From: Cytobacillus oceanisediminis
Lineage (GTDB): Bacteria; Bacillota; Bacilli; Bacillales; Cytobacillaceae
Assembly: GCF_003182355.1 (NCBI RefSeq)
Contig: NZ_QGTW01000001.1
Span: 372,001-436,000, forward strand
Length of the DNA stretch: 64,000 nucleotides
Direction of reading: 5' to 3'
This document shows positions 16,684-26,219 of the stretch, piece after piece. The position numbers were made by a program, and so were the translations under genes. The notes under the pieces are model-generated. The model searched no databases. It saw only the letters and a list, made by a program, of their open reading frames with translations, and was not told the origin of the DNA. Numbering within the stretch: position 1 is the stretch's first letter; every line of letters begins with the position of its first letter.

Positions 16684-17340
16684 TTATATGGCAATATGCT
16701 TGGAAGCCCGTTTTTCTAAGCGATCCAAAATGGCTGTGAAGCACGCAATCATAACCCAATATAGTCCAGCAGCTACTAAATAGATCGTTAATGGTTCGAA
16801 CGTTTTTGCGATAATTAACGAAGACATTTGCAGCAATTCAGTTACTGTAATGACAGAAACCAAAGAAGTATCCTTGATTAAAATGATAAAGGTATTTGAC
16901 ATGGTTGGTATGGCTACACGAAGGCTCTGTGGCAAGATGGTATGTCTCATTGCCTGGCTATAGGTCATTCCCAGTGAGACAGCCGCCTCCATCTGGCCCT
17001 TGTCAATCGATAGTATGGAAGCTCGAAATGATTCAGATAAATAGGCGCCAGCGTTTAAGCTCAGTGCTAGAATTCCTGATGGAATAGGATCAAGTTCAAT
17101 ATTGATTTGCGGCAACCCATAATAAATAACAAAAATTTGCACCAGCAATGGTGTCCCGCGAAAGATCGATACATACGCTTCAGCCAATCTTACCAATATG
17201 GTCATTTTTGATATTCGCGCCAATGCTGTAAAAAATCCAAGAAAAAGTGCAATCACTATGGATATTACAGCTAAAAATATGGTCATTAACGTTGCATATA
17301 ATAAAGGCGGCAAGGCTTCAATCACAATTAAAAAATCCAT
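16684..17340 (-). CDS. Polar amino acid ABC transporter permease
   Basis: 218-aa HisM/GlnP-type permease. About five membrane segments; the EAA-loop region (AAVSLGMTYSQAMRHTILPQSLRVAIP) is clear, and IFRGTPLLVQIFVIYYGLP is typical of the family. ATG 17340 is chosen (MDFLIVIEALPP) because GGAGG lies 6-8 nt upstream; a GTG at 17346 is too close. A single permease is present, so it probably works as a homodimer. Confidence 0.93.
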   Translation of the reverse strand: MDFLIVIEALPPLLYATLMTIFLAVISIVIALFLGFFTALARISKMTILVRLAEAYVSIFRGTPLLVQIFVIYYGLPQINIELDPIPSGILALSLNAGAYLSESFRASILSIDKGQMEAAVSLGMTYSQAMRHTILPQSLRVAIPTMSNTFIILIKDTSLVSVITVTELLQMSSLIIAKTFEPLTIYLVAAGLYWVMIACFTAILDRLEKRASKHIAI

Positions 17341-17391
17341 AAGCACTCCTCCACTTTAACTATCTTTCAGCCTGGTTTAGGGCATAAAATT

Positions 17392-18546
17392 TCAAACAAG
17401 AACTTCTTCCTTAAATTCAATCCTGATTCCTAAATCATTTAATTGCTCCATAAACGGGGCAAACCGGTCTTTAATAATGAGTTCTTCTACCGCTACAATT
17501 CCCTTTTCTTTTATTTTTCCTTCAGCAATCCAATTGGCCAATAGCATTGCAGGGAGTGCCGTCGTTTTGGCCATAGAGGTAATATTGCGCTCGTGGTCGT
17601 AGAAATCGACCATTTCCCAAGTATACTTAGTTTGAGTGCCGCCCTTTCGCCCGTTTACTTCAACACGCAATACCGTGATGTCTTCCTTCGATTTTCCTTG
17701 AAGTTTTGGAGCTAATATTTTTTCAGACAATGCACGCGGACGAATTAGCGCTCCATTTATTTCAACTGGTTCATCATCAAAAAAGCCAAGTTGGCTTAGG
17801 AAGTTCATTCTTTCCCAATGCCCTTCGTAGCGTACTGTTTTTTCATATAGTCTTTTTACTTTATCCTTCAATGTATAGGCAGTACTATGGGCATCTGTTA
17901 CAACGGCTTCACACATTCCGACCGGTTCAGGAAATGTCATTTTTTCTAATCCTGATAACGGCGGAAGTTCAACCAATGCTCCATCTTCAGCTGCCAGAGC
18001 AGGCCTTGTATACAGGCCTAATACGCTTTCGAGCCGGAACACAACCTGGTACCATAAAGGAGGCTCTGGAAACCTCGGAATGCCTCCGCATGTCATGACC
18101 GCTTCATCTGCTTCATCTAGTAATTCTATCCCTTGGGCTGCCAGGAAGTTGGTCATTCCCGGAGCAACCCCGCAGCCAGGTACGATAATGACACCAGCGT
18201 CTTTTGCTTTTTGATCAAGCTTTATTTTTTCCTCAAAGTTTGAACCAACTAAATCTACTAAGTTGCATTTTTCCTGGATCGCAGCTTGAATGGCTGCTAG
18301 GCTTAAAGAATGCGGCAAGCAAGCTACAGCGATATCTGCTCCTTTTAGGACGCTTTTAATATCTTCCACTGTTTCCAGCGAAGCCTTTTTACCTGTGACC
18401 TTTGGATTGCCGGCTATTTTCAGGCATTTTTCCACACTATTTTGATTTACGTCAACCGCAGCAACCGCTTTAATCCCAGGAAACTTTGCCAATTCACTCA
18501 CAACCGTCGTGCCTATCATTCCAGTTCCTAAAACAACAGCGCGCAT
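17392..18546 (-). CDS. L-lysine 6-dehydrogenase-like saccharopine dehydrogenase family protein
   Basis: 384-aa NAD(P)-dependent oxidoreductase of the saccharopine dehydrogenase/LysDH family. Residues 1-10 VVLGTGMIGT form the Rossmann motif; VPGCGVAPGMTNFLA and GGIPRFPEPPLWY match the Geobacillus lysine 6-dehydrogenase pattern closely. That enzyme converts lysine to 2-aminoadipate-6-semialdehyde (cyclising to piperideine-6-carboxylate) with NAD+. It is wedged between the amino-acid ABC permease and binding protein genes, so the imported substrate is probably its substrate. The nearby ALDH and aminotransferase could continue the route. Confidence 0.82.
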   Translation of the reverse strand: MRAVVLGTGMIGTTVVSELAKFPGIKAVAAVDVNQNSVEKCLKIAGNPKVTGKKASLETVEDIKSVLKGADIAVACLPHSLSLAAIQAAIQEKCNLVDLVGSNFEEKIKLDQKAKDAGVIIVPGCGVAPGMTNFLAAQGIELLDEADEAVMTCGGIPRFPEPPLWYQVVFRLESVLGLYTRPALAAEDGALVELPPLSGLEKMTFPEPVGMCEAVVTDAHSTAYTLKDKVKRLYEKTVRYEGHWERMNFLSQLGFFDDEPVEINGALIRPRALSEKILAPKLQGKSKEDITVLRVEVNGRKGGTQTKYTWEMVDFYDHERNITSMAKTTALPAMLLANWIAEGKIKEKGIVAVEELIIKDRFAPFMEQLNDLGIRIEFKEEVLV

Positions 18547-18653
18547 ATATACGCCTCCCTTTAGCCCTTTTGTTTTTCCTAAAAACTAATAAATGAATTA
18601 CACGATTTTTTACAATCATAGGAGTATGGAAATTTCTGTACTTTGTGGACATT

Positions 18654-19457
18654 TTAGTTTTCTAATGGCTCAGTTCCAAACCATTTCTTATAAATTTCGG
18701 AATAGGTTCCATCTTCCTTCATATCTCCTAAAATCTGATTGACTTCCTTAACAAAGTCTTCATTATCTTTCTGGATGGCCATCCCGATTTCATCTTTATT
18801 TACAATATCGCTGCTAACCTTAAGCGGCAGATCATTTTCTTTAATGTTGTAGCTCATTAATAACTGATCGTTAATAATGACGTCCAGCCGTTTGTTCATC
18901 AAATCAGCAATGTAATCATTTACAGCCTTGTATGTCTTAACATTGGCCCCGTCAACACTGTTTGCGACTTCTTCAAAGGTGGTTCCTCCACCAACACCAA
19001 CATTCTTCCCTTTGATATCTTCTAATTTTGTAATTCCATCAGTATCCTCTCGAGTAATTAAAACAGAGCCTGTCACAACGTATGGGTCAGTAAAATCTAC
19101 GCTCTTTTTCCGTTCCTCAGTTACGGTCATTTGTGCAATGATAATATCAAACTTATCCGATTTTAAGCCTCCAATAAGGCTCTCCCACTTTGTAGCAACA
19201 AACTCAGTCTTTGCACCTAGCCGCTTAGCAATTTCTTTAGAAATATCAACGTCAAAGCCATCATACTTTTGATCATCATTTAAAAAATTGAATGGAGGAT
19301 ATGTACCCTCAAAGCCTACTCTTAATACTTTAGAGTCCTTAACCCGATCTAACCCGCTTTCTGATTTGCTTCCCCCGGTTTTTTCACTGCCCCCGCAGCC
19401 AGCCAGCATTCCCACAATGATTAGAAAAACCAATGAAAGTAAAAAGCGCTTCCTCAT
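18654..19457 (-). CDS. Polar amino acid ABC transporter substrate-binding lipoprotein
   Basis: 267-aa family-3 periplasmic-type binding protein. Signal peptide with lipobox LAGC; then the hallmark VGFEGTYPPFNFLND and GFDVDISKEIAKRLG, and IAQMTVTEERKKSVDFTDPY. This family binds polar or cationic amino acids. It is first in the operon (binding protein, LysDH, permease, ATPase). A control region with two inverted repeats separates it from the divergent GntR gene. Confidence 0.92.
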   Translation of the reverse strand: MRKRFLLSLVFLIIVGMLAGCGGSEKTGGSKSESGLDRVKDSKVLRVGFEGTYPPFNFLNDDQKYDGFDVDISKEIAKRLGAKTEFVATKWESLIGGLKSDKFDIIIAQMTVTEERKKSVDFTDPYVVTGSVLITREDTDGITKLEDIKGKNVGVGGGTTFEEVANSVDGANVKTYKAVNDYIADLMNKRLDVIINDQLLMSYNIKENDLPLKVSSDIVNKDEIGMAIQKDNEDFVKEVNQILGDMKEDGTYSEIYKKWFGTEPLEN

Positions 19458-19700
19458 CTTTTTTCCCCCTCGTTTTCAATATTTCAGAATGCAATCACAG
19501 ATGGCTATAAAAACTCAAAGTCTATTTTTTTCAACACTCCAAAATATTGTTGTTCAAAATTGTAGAACAATCTACATAAGTAGTGTAAACTTATAACTAA
19601 ATAATTGTCAATATTTTTTGAATATTTTAATTATTGTTATTTTAAGATAAAATTAATTCTATCTAGTCTGAAATAGGATTAAAACGAGGAGGAATGTTGA
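19458..19700. promoter_or_regulatory. Divergent control region with inverted repeats
   Basis: TTGTTC-N9-GAACAA at 19550-19570 is a likely operator. At 19601-19627 lies a 27-nt segment (starts ATAATTGTCAATATTTTTTG) that is identical to one at 49847-49873, upstream of another GntR gene. It contains AATATT repeated with a 5-nt gap. Confidence 0.5.
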
Positions 19701-20375
19701 ATGAAAAGAGTTTCCATGGAAGAAACCGTTTATAACAATATTAAAACTGCCATCCTTTCAAGAAAACTGGCACCCGGAAAGCAGTTAGTGGAACATAATC
19801 TTTCTAACTCTTTAGGAGTAAGCCGCACTCCTATTAGAAACGCAATGAAGAAATTATCACTTGAGGGATTAGTAGATATTATCCCAAATAGAGGTGCATT
19901 TGTAACAAATCCCCCTAAAGAAGAAATGATTCAGGCTTATGAATTGCGTGCTAAATTGGAATACCTTGCCGTTATCCAAGCTATGAATTCTTTAACAGAA
20001 ACTGATTTTAGAATTATTCAGCAAAACCTTGAAAAAGAAAGAATAGCACTACATAAAAGAAACTCGGAGGAATATGTACATTACAATAAAGAATTTCATA
20101 TCAGCATAACACAAAAGTGCAGGAATAAGTTTTTAAATGAGTTTATCTTGAGGCTTATTAATCAAACGAATATATATCTTATCCTTTTCGATGATTTTTT
20201 CTCAAATCCCGAACAAGAACCCTACAGTCCGGATGAACACTCCACCATACTTATGCTCATTCAAAATAAGGATGCGGAAAACTTAAAAACAGCATTAGAA
20301 AACCATTTTAAACGCGCAATAACAAGCTTGGAAACTCACTATTATCGATATAAAGAAATAGACGAAATCTTTTGA
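19701..20375 (+). CDS. GntR family regulator (FCD type)
   Basis: 224 aa. N-terminal winged helix (LVEHNLSNSLGVSRTPIRNAMKKLSLEGLVD) and an all-helical FCD C-domain (AYELRAKLEYLAVIQAM..., HISITQ...). Such proteins respond to small acids or amino-acid catabolites. GGAGGA precedes the ATG. It diverges from the lysine-type ABC/LysDH operon, its likely target, and lies 63 nt upstream of a CdaR-type regulator gene. Confidence 0.88.
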   Translation: MKRVSMEETVYNNIKTAILSRKLAPGKQLVEHNLSNSLGVSRTPIRNAMKKLSLEGLVDIIPNRGAFVTNPPKEEMIQAYELRAKLEYLAVIQAMNSLTETDFRIIQQNLEKERIALHKRNSEEYVHYNKEFHISITQKCRNKFLNEFILRLINQTNIYLILFDDFFSNPEQEPYSPDEHSTILMLIQNKDAENLKTALENHFKRAITSLETHYYRYKEIDEIF

Positions 20376-20438
20376 TCCGACTCAACAAGTTTTTTCATAT
20401 TCTGAAAGATAGCATTGAATAGTGAAAGGAAATCGAAA

Positions 20439-21620
20439 ATGAAAATCCTTAAAAATATTGCACAGGACATTGTTGAAAAAACAAGTGAAATTTTACAATA
20501 CCCGATTAGCATTACCGATAATGAAGGATATATCATCGGCTCTACCGATCAAAGCAGAATCGGTATTTTTCATCGCCCCTCCCTTGAGGTCATTAAGAAA
20601 AACACAATGGTCTATTGCAAAAATAAAGTGGATAAGAAAATCCTCCCTGGAGTGTCTGCTCCATTAAAGTTTAATAACAAAGTCATCGGTGTTCTGGGTA
20701 TTGTCGGCAATCCTGCTGAGGTAGAAAAATATGTGCAGCTTGTCAAAAATCAGGTCGAAATGATGTGCCAGGATGCCTTTCGAAAAGAAATGGCGGAACT
20801 TAAGGAGAAAATGGCTGAAATGCTTGTACATCAGCTTATTCACTATAAAGAGTCTGCACAGGAAGAGAAAGACCATATATTTCAATATTCAAAATGGCTA
20901 GAATTCGATATGCGGACTGATCGCGTGTGTATCATTATAGATATTGCCAATCCGGCACCAGGAGAGCGGAACTTTTTTGGGGACCTCTCATTTCAAAAAG
21001 AGGTTTTAAGTTTCCTAAAGTTAATTTTCCAGGACAATGATAATGATATCGTTTCTTTTCTTGATTTTAAACGATTTATTATTTTTAAATCCATGCCCTT
21101 CCCACATTCTTTCCCTGCTATGCTGGAAAAACTGGATGAGAATCTTTCGAAAATCAATTCATTCCTGGAGGCTAAATACAGTGTTTCGGCAAAAATGAGT
21201 GTGGGTGACGTGCAAAATGGCCCAAGCGGATATTCTGATTCCTATCAAAACGCCATTAAAGCCATGAGCATAGGGCTGGGATTTCAGGACCAATCCAATA
21301 TCCATTTATATAATGAGCGGGAAGCAATGCTAAGTCTTTTGCCAAGAGAACTTGCTCGAGACTATAAGAATAAACTGTTAAAAATGGTATCGCCCCTAAT
21401 GGAGCAGGACAATTATGAGGTTTTAGCTTCAACCTTTCTCGGCTTTTGCAAGTACAATATGAATTTGAGCGAAGCATCAAGGAATATGTTCATCCATCGA
21501 AATACGATCATTTACAGGCTTGAAAAAATAAGTGAAATTACGTCCTTGAACACTAGCAGTTTCGAACATTGCATGCTCCTGTATACTGCCATCCAATGTT
21601 TCGAAGAAATGAAATCATAA
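20439..21620 (+). CDS. CdaR/PucR-type transcriptional regulator 1
   Basis: 393 aa. N-terminal sugar-diacid-recognition-like domain (ILQYPISITDNEGYIIGSTD...VSAPLKFNNKVIGVLGIVG) and a C-terminal PucR-type helix-turn-helix (CKYNMNLSEASRNMFIHRNTIIYRLEKI). It resembles a second regulator at 23046 along its whole length, so the two are paralogues flanking a DAO gene. The usual role is activation of a nearby catabolic operon. ATG 20439 follows GAAAGGA. Confidence 0.85.
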   Translation: MKILKNIAQDIVEKTSEILQYPISITDNEGYIIGSTDQSRIGIFHRPSLEVIKKNTMVYCKNKVDKKILPGVSAPLKFNNKVIGVLGIVGNPAEVEKYVQLVKNQVEMMCQDAFRKEMAELKEKMAEMLVHQLIHYKESAQEEKDHIFQYSKWLEFDMRTDRVCIIIDIANPAPGERNFFGDLSFQKEVLSFLKLIFQDNDNDIVSFLDFKRFIIFKSMPFPHSFPAMLEKLDENLSKINSFLEAKYSVSAKMSVGDVQNGPSGYSDSYQNAIKAMSIGLGFQDQSNIHLYNEREAMLSLLPRELARDYKNKLLKMVSPLMEQDNYEVLASTFLGFCKYNMNLSEASRNMFIHRNTIIYRLEKISEITSLNTSSFEHCMLLYTAIQCFEEMKS

Positions 21621-21647
21621 AGGCTAAACCCTCTGTTTCTTCAAACG

Positions 21648-21690
21648 ACACCTTCGTTAAGAGCCCAGCCCTTTACGAAGGTGTTTTTTT
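21648..21690 (+). terminator. Rho-independent terminator
   Basis: ACACCTTCG / CGAAGGTGT stem with T7 after it, immediately behind the first CdaR gene and overlapping the end of the convergent DAO gene. Confidence 0.85.
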
Positions 21691-22855
21691 AGTAAATGGC
21701 GTCTTCAATAATAAGTTCATTCTCTGCAAAACGCTCAACTCTTAAGGGCGTTAAATCAAGTGTATCGTATTTCCCGGTCCGGATCAGTTCAGAAAGGCAT
21801 TTCCCGACCGCCGGAGCCTGCTGCATTCCGTGGCCGCTGAATCCAAAGGCCACATAATATCCTTTCATTCCAGGATATTTGCCAAGAATAGCATTATGGT
21901 CTTTTGTATTAAAATCATACAAACCTGACCAGCCTCTTTCAATTTTCGCGTGTTCGAAGTTTTTAATCCGATTGGCAAGCACAGGCCAAATATGTTCCTC
22001 AAAAGCTGACCTTCGCCATTTGAAATTCATTCCCGGCTCAATTTCTTCTGCATATCCGGAGATGAATTTTTCCCCTTCATGACGGAAATAGACCCCCGTT
22101 GGATCCATTGTTAATGGAAGATAATTTTTTAAAGGTTCCTTTATATCAAATTGAAAAATTTGTCTTGGGAGTGGTACAACAGGAAGCGGCAAACCTGCTT
22201 TTTCCCCCAATATAGATGCCCAGGCACCGGCACAATTCACCACAACCGGAGCATGATATTCCCTTCCGTCCGCAAGCTTGATGCCCTTCACTTGTCCCTG
22301 ATCTGTAATGAGGCTGTCCACCTCATCATATATATACTCCGCTCCTAGATTTTTTGCGTTCTTCACATATCCCAGCATTACAGAGTAAGGATCTAAATAG
22401 CCGCTTTCACTGCAGAATAATCCCCCGGCAATATCTTCAATATTCAACTCGGGGATGATGCCTAATAGTTTCTCTCCTTCAAGGAGCTGTGAATGAATGC
22501 CGTTTTCATTTTGAAGCCTTAAATGTTTTTCAAATCGGGGCATCATTTCATCAGTAGCTAGAAAGAGGTACCCTCTTTGCTTAAAATCGATTTCAGCTTT
22601 TTCACCGTCGACTGCCATGTCCCTGGAGAAATTTTTGTATATTTGCAGACTGTATTTGCTTAATTGCATATTGATGACAGTTGTATATAGCTGCCTGAAT
22701 CCTCCTGCACTTCTCGGTGTTGAAGCATATTCGTACAGCCCATCTTTTTCAAAAACAAGAATCTTACCCGTAAATCCATCGTTTAACAAATGATAAGCAA
22801 TACTTGAACCGATGACTCCGCCGCCAATAATGATAATATCCGCCTTGCTTGGCAT
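21689..22855 (-). CDS. FAD-dependent oxidoreductase (DAO family, sarcosine/glycine oxidase type)
   Basis: 388 aa flavoenzyme. GGGVIGSSIAYHL at the N-terminus, STPRSAGGFRQLY (a flavin-contact loop), and C-terminal AFGFSGHGMQQAPAVGKCLSEL, as in sarcosine oxidase beta subunits, glycine oxidase and FAD-dependent N-methyl amino acid oxidases. It oxidises a secondary or primary amine of a small amino acid. It lies between two CdaR-type regulators, one convergent, one divergent; the second is probably its activator. The substrate is unknown. Confidence 0.87.
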   Translation of the reverse strand: MPSKADIIIIGGGVIGSSIAYHLLNDGFTGKILVFEKDGLYEYASTPRSAGGFRQLYTTVINMQLSKYSLQIYKNFSRDMAVDGEKAEIDFKQRGYLFLATDEMMPRFEKHLRLQNENGIHSQLLEGEKLLGIIPELNIEDIAGGLFCSESGYLDPYSVMLGYVKNAKNLGAEYIYDEVDSLITDQGQVKGIKLADGREYHAPVVVNCAGAWASILGEKAGLPLPVVPLPRQIFQFDIKEPLKNYLPLTMDPTGVYFRHEGEKFISGYAEEIEPGMNFKWRRSAFEEHIWPVLANRIKNFEHAKIERGWSGLYDFNTKDHNAILGKYPGMKGYYVAFGFSGHGMQQAPAVGKCLSELIRTGKYDTLDLTPLRVERFAENELIIEDAIY

Positions 22856-23045
22856 TCGCTTCCCCGCCTTTCATTGTAGCTTTTTATAGTAATAATGTTA
22901 CTCATTTGAATGGCAGGTGGCTATGTGCATATTATACGGAAAAATAATATTTTGAATATTTCTAATTGTCTATTTTAACAAGGGATTTTGCGATGGAAGG
23001 AGAATCTATTAATATACGAAATATTCAGGTAAAGGAGCGGGCAAT
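22856..23045. promoter_or_regulatory. Divergent control region (DAO / CdaR 2)
   Basis: AATATT-TTG-AATATT (22946-22960) and GAAATATTCAGG (23019-23030) resemble the AATATT motifs seen at 19.6, 9.5, 15.6 and 29.4 kb. One of these is a likely site for the CdaR-type regulator. Confidence 0.4.
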
Positions 23046-24311
23046 TTGGGCTTTCTAAAAGAAATCTCTCAGCTTATCGTCGAGAATACCTCAAAGATAA
23101 TTGAGTATCCAATTAGTATTAGTGACAATAAAGGCAATATTATTGGCTCGAGTGATGTCGGACGATTAGGAAGTTTTCATCAGGCCTCGCTCGACGTGGT
23201 CGAAAGAAAGAAAACGATTTCCTATGAACCGGATGAAGTGAAAGATCTGAATAATGTTCTGCCTGGAGTGGCATCCCCAATTATGATCAACAATGAACCG
23301 ATTGGGGTCCTGGGGATTGTCGGGGAGCCGGCAGAGGTAAAAAAGTATGCCCAGCTTGTTAAAAGCCATGTAGAACTTATGTGCCATGAATACTTGAAAA
23401 AGGAAATGAGTGCCCTTGAATCAAAGACCCTTGACAATTTGATTCGCTATCTTCTAAATTCACAAAAACCCGAGGATTTGGAATACAGTGTAAGATATGG
23501 GAAAATGCTCGGATATCATCTGGATTCCTCACACAGCAGGATCTGCTTTTTAATTGCAATCGACATTGGAATGGATTCCAGCCAGTCATCGAAACAGGAA
23601 ACCCAGTTGCCTGATAAGTATTCATGGCATATCCTGCAAAATAATGTCTCGGAAATATTGCGATACTATTTAGTTGATAATCAGGAAGATATCCTTTCCC
23701 CCTTAACACTGGATCAATTTATCCTGATCAAAGCCATTAATAAAGAAGAAACACATGATCTCTTCATCAAAAGGATGGAGCATAAGATCCATAGGCTGTT
23801 CAAATATTTAGAGGCAGAAAATAGCTACCAAGCTAGTATTTCAATTGGAAGTGTCAAAAGTGGAGTACATGGAATAAAGGATTCCTATCAAGCTGCATTA
23901 AAAGCATTAATAGCCGGGAAAAGAACTAACAGCTCACCAAGGCTATTCTATTATAATGATTGGAATATCATTTTTGAACTTGTAGGCAATGGATTAAATC
24001 AATATGTAAAAGCAAGGCTTAAGGAAAAATTGCAGGATTTCATTGACCATGTGAATTATCCGACACTGGCTAATACCTTTATGGCTTACTGCAAGTGCAA
24101 CATGAACATGAGTGAAACCGCACGGATCTTGTTTCTTCACCGAAACTCCCTCGTATACCGAATGGAAAAAATCAATGAGCTTACCGGGTTGGATATTTCC
24201 CGTTTTGACCACTGCATGCTTTTATACTTTGCTATTAAAAATTCAGGGATAAGCGGAATCCAAGAGTCACTGGAAATGAACGAAACAGAAGAAAGCTTCT
24301 CAACATATTAA
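23046..24311 (+). CDS. CdaR/PucR-type transcriptional regulator 2
   Basis: 421 aa, same layout as the regulator at 20439: N-terminal recognition domain (IEYPISISDNKGNIIGSSD, ASPIMINNEPIGVLGIVG) and C-terminal helix-turn-helix (CKCNMNMSETARILFLHRNSLVYRMEKI). The TTG start has AAAGGAGC upstream. It diverges from the DAO gene, which it probably controls. The two paralogues are clearly similar but far from identical, so the duplication is old. Confidence 0.85.
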   Translation: MGFLKEISQLIVENTSKIIEYPISISDNKGNIIGSSDVGRLGSFHQASLDVVERKKTISYEPDEVKDLNNVLPGVASPIMINNEPIGVLGIVGEPAEVKKYAQLVKSHVELMCHEYLKKEMSALESKTLDNLIRYLLNSQKPEDLEYSVRYGKMLGYHLDSSHSRICFLIAIDIGMDSSQSSKQETQLPDKYSWHILQNNVSEILRYYLVDNQEDILSPLTLDQFILIKAINKEETHDLFIKRMEHKIHRLFKYLEAENSYQASISIGSVKSGVHGIKDSYQAALKALIAGKRTNSSPRLFYYNDWNIIFELVGNGLNQYVKARLKEKLQDFIDHVNYPTLANTFMAYCKCNMNMSETARILFLHRNSLVYRMEKINELTGLDISRFDHCMLLYFAIKNSGISGIQESLEMNETEESFSTY

Positions 24312-24342
24312 CTTAGCAGCGTTTAGTAATGTAATAAAAAAA

Positions 24343-24518
24343 GGCTGTTTTCTTATAGATTATTGTTTAGCTTGTAAATGATGCCCGTTGATTTCCGTTG
24401 CGGGCACGCAGCGAACCCGCGGGGAGGAATGAGAGCCTCCTCGGCTTCGCCTGTGGGGTCTCTCACCCCCTCTCCTCCCGCAGGAGTCAAGTGCCCTCCG
24501 CTCCAATCAACAGGGTGC
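24343..24518 (+). repeat. Intergenic structured repeat, copy A
   Basis: Begins GGCTGTTTTCTTATAGATT, then GCCCGTTGATT, and ends AATCAACAGGG, an inverted match. The GC-rich core (GAGCCTCCTCGGCTTCGCCT then GTGGGGTCTC) and TCCCGCAGGA recur at 31.7 and 29.6 kb. It is longer, GC-richer and more folded than the surroundings; MITE-like or RNA-structure-like. It contains a false ORF. Confidence 0.8.
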
Positions 24519-24764
24519 TTTAACAGAGCCTTAAGATTAAATTATAAATATAGTGCGTTTTTTACAAGCTGTGCATTCCTTTAACCAGGAATGCTGTTTT
24601 TTTATCGAACAAACTTAGTGGTTTAGGTCCATAACTGTTTAAATCTCCATCTAGAGTCGTATGGAAAATTCAGCCTTTAATTGTATTAATGGATTTTAAT
24701 TAAATTGTTATATTTTAATTAGTTATAAAAATATTGAAAAAAATAAAAGAAAGTGGAGATTAAA

Positions 24765-26219
24765 ATGTATATTCTAAAAATTGTACCTAAAATGTTTTTA
24801 ATATGCTTTATATGTATTTTGTTTCTACCAACAGTTCAAGTTTCAGCAGAACTAGAAATTGAGAATAAGCTCAACAACTATATAGAAAACTATTTAGAAG
24901 AATATCAGGTGCCTGGTGCATCGGTCGCAATTGTTAATAATGGTGAGATTTATTATTCAAAATCATGGGGTGTTACGGGAGAATCTGAGGAAAAAGTAAC
25001 TACTGAAACTCCTTTTACCATAGGATCAATAAGTAAACCATTAACAGGTTTAGCTATAATGAATTTAATAAATGAAAATACTGTTGAGCTAGATGATCCC
25101 GTACAGAAGCATATTCCATGGTTTACTTTAGAAGATAAAAAAGCAGCATCACAAATTACGATCAAACATTTACTTACCCAATCAAGCGGGATAAGTACTT
25201 ATACAGGGTTAACAATATCAGATAAAGAATCTAAAGATTTTCATGCAATAGAGAATAATGTGGAAAGCTTATCAAACGTTAAACTTACCGCATCACTTGG
25301 AGAAAAACATCAATATAGTAATGCAAATTTTTTAATTCTTGGTGCTCTCATTGAAGAAGTTACCAATCAAACATATTCAAAATACATGGAAAAAAACGTG
25401 TTTCAGCCATTAGGGATGAAGAATGCAGCAGCTGATCATGAATCAGCATATAATAAGGGATATTTAAGTGGATATCAGTCTTGGTTCGGTATCCCTCAAA
25501 AAAGTTCTGTCACATATGATAATGGTGGTGCTCCTTATGGATACATAACGGCAAGTGTAAAAGATATGGTTCAATACATTAAATTTCTAAGTCAACAAGA
25601 TTTCAACAATTTTTTAAATGAAGAGAACATGAATCTATATTTAACTCCACATATTCAAACAGGAGATAACCGTTATTATGGTTTAGGAATACGAATCTCA
25701 AATTTAGACAACAAAGACAAAATGCTATGGCATTCAGGTTCAACACCTGATTCGCATGCAGAACTGTTTTATATTCCCGAAACAGATTGGGGTGGAGTGA
25801 TTCTTACAAATAAAAATAATTCTTTAGAAGAAGAAGGACTATACTACCTGAAATTTGGTATTATTAACATTCTAGACGGAAATGAACCAGTTGAAATTCC
25901 AGAAAATACTCCGACAATTCAATTAGTTACTCTTTTATTTATTTGTTTACTTTTAGGATTGTTCATTTATTTATTAATAATAATTAAGTCAAAAAATATT
26001 CTTAAAAGATTCATATGGCGAATATTTGGAGTTATTTGCTTAAGTTTATCTATTGTTCTCATTCCGCTACTTATCTTTAGTGTAGGGGCCCCATGGCATG
26101 CTATCAGAATGTTTTCCCCTGATTTAGCACTTTTAACAATAGTGACAGTAACCTTATTAGCGTTAAACGGCTTATTATCGGTAAAAATATCATCCAAGAA
26201 GTTAAAGAATAACTTTTAA
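24765..26219 (+). CDS. Serine hydrolase (beta-lactamase family, class C / PBP-like) with C-terminal membrane helices
   Basis: 484 aa. Signal peptide, then an active-site SxxK (GSISKPLTG), YSN (HQYSNANFLILG) as the second motif, and HSGS near residue 328. Four hydrophobic C-terminal segments follow. Family members are D,D-peptidases, esterases or amidases at the cell envelope; the substrate is not predictable. ATG 24765 has GTGGAG upstream. Base composition is visibly more AT-rich than the neighbours, and it stands between the repeat and a terminator, which suggests an acquired gene. Confidence 0.85.
   Translation: MYILKIVPKMFLICFICILFLPTVQVSAELEIENKLNNYIENYLEEYQVPGASVAIVNNGEIYYSKSWGVTGESEEKVTTETPFTIGSISKPLTGLAIMNLINENTVELDDPVQKHIPWFTLEDKKAASQITIKHLLTQSSGISTYTGLTISDKESKDFHAIENNVESLSNVKLTASLGEKHQYSNANFLILGALIEEVTNQTYSKYMEKNVFQPLGMKNAAADHESAYNKGYLSGYQSWFGIPQKSSVTYDNGGAPYGYITASVKDMVQYIKFLSQQDFNNFLNEENMNLYLTPHIQTGDNRYYGLGIRISNLDNKDKMLWHSGSTPDSHAELFYIPETDWGGVILTNKNNSLEEEGLYYLKFGIINILDGNEPVEIPENTPTIQLVTLLFICLLLGLFIYLLIIIKSKNILKRFIWRIFGVICLSLSIVLIPLLIFSVGAPWHAIRMFSPDLALLTIVTVTLLALNGLLSVKISSKKLKNNF

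Noticed and set aside
24378..24584. 68-aa ORF in the intergenic repeat
   Set aside because: It lies wholly in a folded repeat also present at two other sites without the frame.
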